A stretch of DNA of 16,796 nucleotides from JBEKSX01 sp049516635 (GTDB lineage Bacteria; Bacteroidota; Ignavibacteria; Tepidaquicellales; OLB5), in NCBI GenBank assembly GCA_049516635.1, contig JBEKSX010000067.1, positions 1-16,796 of the forward strand, read 5' to 3'. Position numbers and translations under genes: made by a program. Shown one piece after another: positions 14,124-16,796 of the stretch. Positions within the stretch are counted from its first letter, which is position 1. Every line of letters starts with the position of its first letter. The notes below the pieces were generated by a model. That model was not told where the DNA came from. It worked only from the letters and a program-made list of their open reading frames with translations, and did not search any database.

Positions 14124-15392
14124 ATGAAAAAGATAATTATACCATTTATTCTTTTTCTGATGGTACAGCTTTCATTTTCACAGAACTGGGTGAGGAAGCT
14201 TGACGGCATTTCGATGTGGTCTCTTTGTAAAGATTTTTCGGGACATGTTTACGCAGGTGCATCCGGTTCTGTAAGATGCATATATAAATCATCTAACGGA
14301 GGAACCAGCTGGGATACGGTTCTATCCAACGGTGTTACAAACTTCCTGTATTTGGACTGTGATAGCTTGACCAGTGTGTACGCAGCCAATGTCAGCAACG
14401 GAGTTATGAAATCCTCTAACGGAGGTTTGAACTGGATAAATATCCCTTCAAGCACTTTTAACAGCCAGAATGTAAACTCCGTTGCATGCGGTAAAAATGG
14501 ATGGGTGTTCGTCGGTACCACACTCGGCGGTATATACCGAAGTACCGATTATGGAACAAGTTTCACAAACACAGCATTATCAGGGTGTACTATTGTTACA
14601 ATTACTGTAGACAGATTTAACAGCAATATAATCTACGCAGGGGCTTCGTCAGCTACTCCACCAAATTACGGTTTCTACCGTTCTACGGACGGAGGTTTAT
14701 CATTCAGCAGTAATTTGAACCCGCTGAATATCTGGGGGATCCTGCAGAAATCTACGGGACACCTTTACACAATTACAACATCAACAGGATATGAATTTGA
14801 CAAATCAACTAACGGCGGACTTAACTGGACAGCTATGTCATACTTGAGCGGTGCCATGAGAGGTATTTGCTGTGATTTGGCAGAGAATACATATACTGCG
14901 GGCAATGGGGGAGTATTCAAATCAACAAATGACGGAGTTAATTTTGTGAATTTCAATCTAACGTATAGTTCAAATCAGGTCATTTGCTTCCAAAACAAGA
15001 TCCTTGTTGCCGTAAGCGGTACTGCAAACGGAGGAGTATGGATATATACAGATACGTTAGTGGGGATTAAAAGGACAGGCAATAATATCTCAAACAAATT
15101 CTCACTCAAACAGAACTACCCCAATCCCTTCAATCCCTCAACAAAAATTAAGTTTGAGATACCGTTATCCCCCCTTAGCGAAAGGGGGGTAGGGGGGTTC
15201 GTGACCTTGAAGATATACGACCTCCTCGGACGTGAAGTAGCAGCTCTAGTGAATCAATCGCTGCAACCGGGTATATATGAAGTCGAATGGTTAGCAAACG
15301 ATTATCCAAGCGGAGTATATTTTTATAAATTGCACATCACAGTCGGAACGGAGAATTTTAATGAAACTAAGAGGATGGTATTATTAAAATAG
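14124..15392 (+). CDS. Secreted Asp-box beta-propeller protein with T9SS sorting domain
   Basis: This 422-residue exported protein has a signal peptide at residues 1-19 (cleavage after SFS, before QNW). Six Asp-box motifs (S/T-x-D/N-x-G-x-x-W/F) begin at residues 56, 97, 140, 187, 228 and 267, for example SSNGGTSW and STNGGLNW. With spacings of 39-47 residues they fit successive blades of a BNR/sialidase- or Vps10-like propeller; a seventh, degenerate blade may follow at about 276-315. No sialidase catalytic residues are evident, so a binding or structural role is more likely than catalysis. The C-terminal ~95 residues are a T9SS sorting domain (YPNPFNP at 332-338, KIKFEIP, LKIYDLLGREVAAL, YPSGVYFYKL, KRMVLLK). 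An in-frame palindromic repeat adds LSPLSERGVGG after P347. The stop overlaps the next gene's GTG by one base. Confidence 0.88.
   Translation: MKKIIIPFILFLMVQLSFSQNWVRKLDGISMWSLCKDFSGHVYAGASGSVRCIYKSSNGGTSWDTVLSNGVTNFLYLDCDSLTSVYAANVSNGVMKSSNGGLNWINIPSSTFNSQNVNSVACGKNGWVFVGTTLGGIYRSTDYGTSFTNTALSGCTIVTITVDRFNSNIIYAGASSATPPNYGFYRSTDGGLSFSSNLNPLNIWGILQKSTGHLYTITTSTGYEFDKSTNGGLNWTAMSYLSGAMRGICCDLAENTYTAGNGGVFKSTNDGVNFVNFNLTYSSNQVICFQNKILVAVSGTANGGVWIYTDTLVGIKRTGNNISNKFSLKQNYPNPFNPSTKIKFEIPLSPLSERGVGGFVTLKIYDLLGREVAALVNQSLQPGIYEVEWLANDYPSGVYFYKLHITVGTENFNETKRMVLLK
15169..15197. repeat. G/C-rich palindromic repeat element inserted in frame in a coding sequence
   Basis: CCCCCCTT (15169-15176) and AAGGGGGG (15182-15189) are perfect 8-base arms around the loop AGCGA, followed by a second run of six G (15192-15197). 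In the gene's frame it encodes part of LSPLSERGVGG. This segment is absent from the otherwise matching sorting domain of the protein at 5847-6725, where only three residues lie between the equivalent Pro and Phe. It shares its core (CCTTAG...AAGG within C/G runs) with the intergenic copy at 12555-12579, so both look like members of one short repeat family. Confidence 0.65.
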
Positions 15393-16147
15393 TGGGGGGA
15401 AAACCTATATCAAAATTTGTAAAAGATAATAGAAATGTAAAAGCTGTCATATTCGATCTCGACGATACTCTCTTCGACCACAGATATTCCTGCCGGAAAG
15501 GATTAGCTGCTCTTCGAAGAAAATATAAATGCTTCAGACAAATAACCCTCGATGAATTTGAATCGGAACACAGAAGGATTCTGGACGAGATTCATTTAAC
15601 ACAGTTACTAACAGGCCGAATTTCACTAACGGAAGCCAGAAAAGAACGTTTCAGGCGAGCTTTCGAAAGAGTTGGCGAGAAAGCCGATGATGCTAAATGC
15701 AATGAAGCAATAAAGATCTATAGAACGTACTATGAAAAAAACCGCAGGGCAGTTCCCGGGGCAAGCCAACTACTCTATAAACTGAAACCACTTGTAAAGA
15801 TTGCGATCGTATCCAATAATTTGTTCAGTGAACAAACGGGCAAGTTGATCGATATCGGTCTTCAGAAATATGTTGATATCCTTGTAGTGTCCGAACATGC
15901 CGGTGTAACAAAACCAGAGACAGCGATTTTCCTGGAAACATTAAAAAGATTGAAATGCACTGCGAATGAAGCTGTAATGATTGGGGATTCATGGGAGATC
16001 GACATAGCAGGGGCGCTAAATTCGGGAATAAGAGCAGTCTGGTTTAACCGCTACAGGCAAAAAATAAAAGATACTAAGGGAGTGAAACAGTTTTATTCTT
16101 ACAAACCTTTGGACAGAGTGCTAAAAATAATATTCAACAAGGGATAA
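15392..16147 (+). CDS. HAD-superfamily hydrolase (subfamily I phosphatase)
   Basis: This is a 251-residue haloacid dehalogenase-like phosphatase. All four HAD motifs are present: motif I FDLDDTLFD with D22 (nucleophile) and D24; motif II IVSNN with S141; motif III lysine K174 in TKPETAIF; and motif IV MIGDSWEIDIAGALNSGIRAVWFN with D199 and D204. A helical cap lies between motifs I and II (about 35-115), making it a C1-cap, subfamily IA enzyme resembling the YjjG/phosphoglycolate-phosphatase group. The substrate cannot be read from sequence. The start is GTG at 15392, overlapping the TAG of the previous gene by one base. An in-frame TAA at 15368-15370 leaves only ATT codons as upstream alternatives. 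The N-terminal ~15 residues are not part of the fold. Translation may be coupled to the gene before it, though the functions seem unrelated. Confidence 0.88.
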   Translation: MGGKPISKFVKDNRNVKAVIFDLDDTLFDHRYSCRKGLAALRRKYKCFRQITLDEFESEHRRILDEIHLTQLLTGRISLTEARKERFRRAFERVGEKADDAKCNEAIKIYRTYYEKNRRAVPGASQLLYKLKPLVKIAIVSNNLFSEQTGKLIDIGLQKYVDILVVSEHAGVTKPETAIFLETLKRLKCTANEAVMIGDSWEIDIAGALNSGIRAVWFNRYRQKIKDTKGVKQFYSYKPLDRVLKIIFNKG

Positions 16148-16230
16148 AATTTAGAATTACTAGTTAAGGATATAAGAATTAAATTAATATTTTACTAACG
16201 CTAACTTAATAATACATACTCAGTAAATTT
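16148..16230. other. Short A/T-rich spacer before the NADP-binding gene
   Basis: This is 83 bases of A/T-rich sequence with no ORF, hairpin terminator or recognisable motif. It may contain the promoter of the gene at 16231. Confidence 0.35.
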
Positions 16231-16796
16231 ATGAACATCGGTATAATCGGCTCGGGAGCGATGGGTTCGGGTTTTGCCAGGCACTGGAGCAGAACAGGGC
16301 ATAAGATACTAATAACCTCAACCGACCTTGAGCAAACGAAAGAAGTGATCAAGGATATGGGAGCGAATGTGAAGGCGGGAACACTCAGGGAAGTCATTGA
16401 TTTCGGTGAAGTTTTGGTGTTTGCAATTCCCTATGAATCAATTAATGACGTTGTTAATTCTTCGGGTGGCAGGCTGAAAGGTAAAATAGTAATGGAGTGC
16501 ATTAATCCTCTTACCCCAGATGCGATGGAGTTAAAGATCGGGCATAAGACATCTGCTGCCGAAGAACTGGCCAAAATAATACCCGGTTCAAGGGTGGTTG
16601 ACGGATTTAACACTATCGCAGCTAAAGTACTCCAGTCCGATGACCATAAGTTCGGATCAGTACCCGCTTCGGTTTACATCTGCGGCGATGACGATGGAGC
16701 CAAATCGGTCGTGAAGACACTAATATCCGATATCGGCTTTGAACCGGTGGACTGTGGTCCCTTAACAAATGCACGGTATATCGAACCTATGGCTGA
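16231..16796 (+). CDS. F420-oxidoreductase-family NADP-binding protein (3' end outside window)
   Basis: The first 188 codons of a COG2085 (NADPH-dependent F420 reductase-like, F420_oxidored) protein are present; the frame is open to the window end. The N-terminus MNIGIIGSGAMGSGFARHW is a Rossmann dinucleotide site (G7, G9, G12). It is followed by VLVFAIPYESINDVV, VMECINPL, a conserved VVDGFNTIAAKVL segment, YICGDDDGAKSVVKTLISDIGFEPVDCGPL and ARYIEPMA, all typical of the family. Members include true F420:NADP reductases but also many proteins in organisms without F420. Nothing in this window indicates F420 synthesis, so I do not claim that cofactor. The ATG at 16231 starts exactly at the first beta-strand. 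About 20-30 C-terminal residues are probably missing. Confidence 0.85.
   Translation, partial: MNIGIIGSGAMGSGFARHWSRTGHKILITSTDLEQTKEVIKDMGANVKAGTLREVIDFGEVLVFAIPYESINDVVNSSGGRLKGKIVMECINPLTPDAMELKIGHKTSAAEELAKIIPGSRVVDGFNTIAAKVLQSDDHKFGSVPASVYICGDDDGAKSVVKTLISDIGFEPVDCGPLTNARYIEPMA

Noticed and set aside
16231..16796. Evidence of an F420-dependent metabolism.
   Set aside because: The protein belongs to the F420_oxidored family, but members occur widely in organisms without F420, and no F420 biosynthesis gene is in the window.
1..16796. Defence island, prophage, transposon or CRISPR array.
   Set aside because: No integrase, transposase, restriction, toxin-antitoxin, Cas or phage structural gene is seen, and there are no regularly spaced direct repeats; nearly all genes are housekeeping or envelope genes.

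Overview
The window is AT-rich chromosomal DNA, most likely from the Bacteroidota/Ignavibacteriota/Kapabacteria side of the FCB group. Two secreted proteins end in a type IX secretion (Por) sorting tail with the YPNPFNP signature common in Ignavibacteria-like genomes. The LPS-export genes have the form seen in that group: a lipoprotein LptC and a long OstA-like protein. An HU-domain gene is fused to a membrane/SPOR protein. Most start codons lack a Shine-Dalgarno sequence and sit behind A/T-rich leaders. This is core chromosome: I see no transposase, phage, CRISPR, tRNA or rRNA.

Layout. 1-2301 (minus): the 5' part of a rubrerythrin gene, then an rlmD-dinB-like pair (23S rRNA uracil methyltransferase and a DinB-fold protein). 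2302-2617: a divergent intergenic region. 2618-5625 (plus): an LPS block of kdsD (first step of Kdo supply), lptC and an ostA/lptA-like gene. 5847-6725: a secreted T9SS cargo protein. 6768-8711: a stand-alone HU-family protein followed 24 bases later by an HU-transmembrane-SPOR protein. 8714-10910 (minus): ispF-lnt (isoprenoid precursor synthesis and lipoprotein N-acylation), converging on the SPOR gene with only 2 bases between stops. 11169-14020 (plus): radA, then fbp, with a DUF971 gene overlapping the end of fbp. 14124-15392: a second T9SS cargo with six Asp-box repeats (beta-propeller). 15392-16147: a HAD phosphatase sharing one base with it. 16231-16796: the 5' part of an F420-oxidoreductase-family NADP-binding protein, cut by the window end.

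Much of the window serves the envelope: Kdo/LPS export, lipoprotein maturation, T9SS cargo and a SPOR protein. The rest is housekeeping (rRNA modification, recombination, gluconeogenesis, isoprenoids, peroxide defence).

The observations most worth following are: (i) the HU / HU-TM-SPOR pair, a candidate link between nucleoid and septal wall; (ii) a G/C-rich palindromic element found once in the radA-fbp spacer and once, in frame, inside the sorting domain of the Asp-box protein; and (iii) a nested inverted repeat just before radA. I did not find a convincing wholly new multi-gene system.
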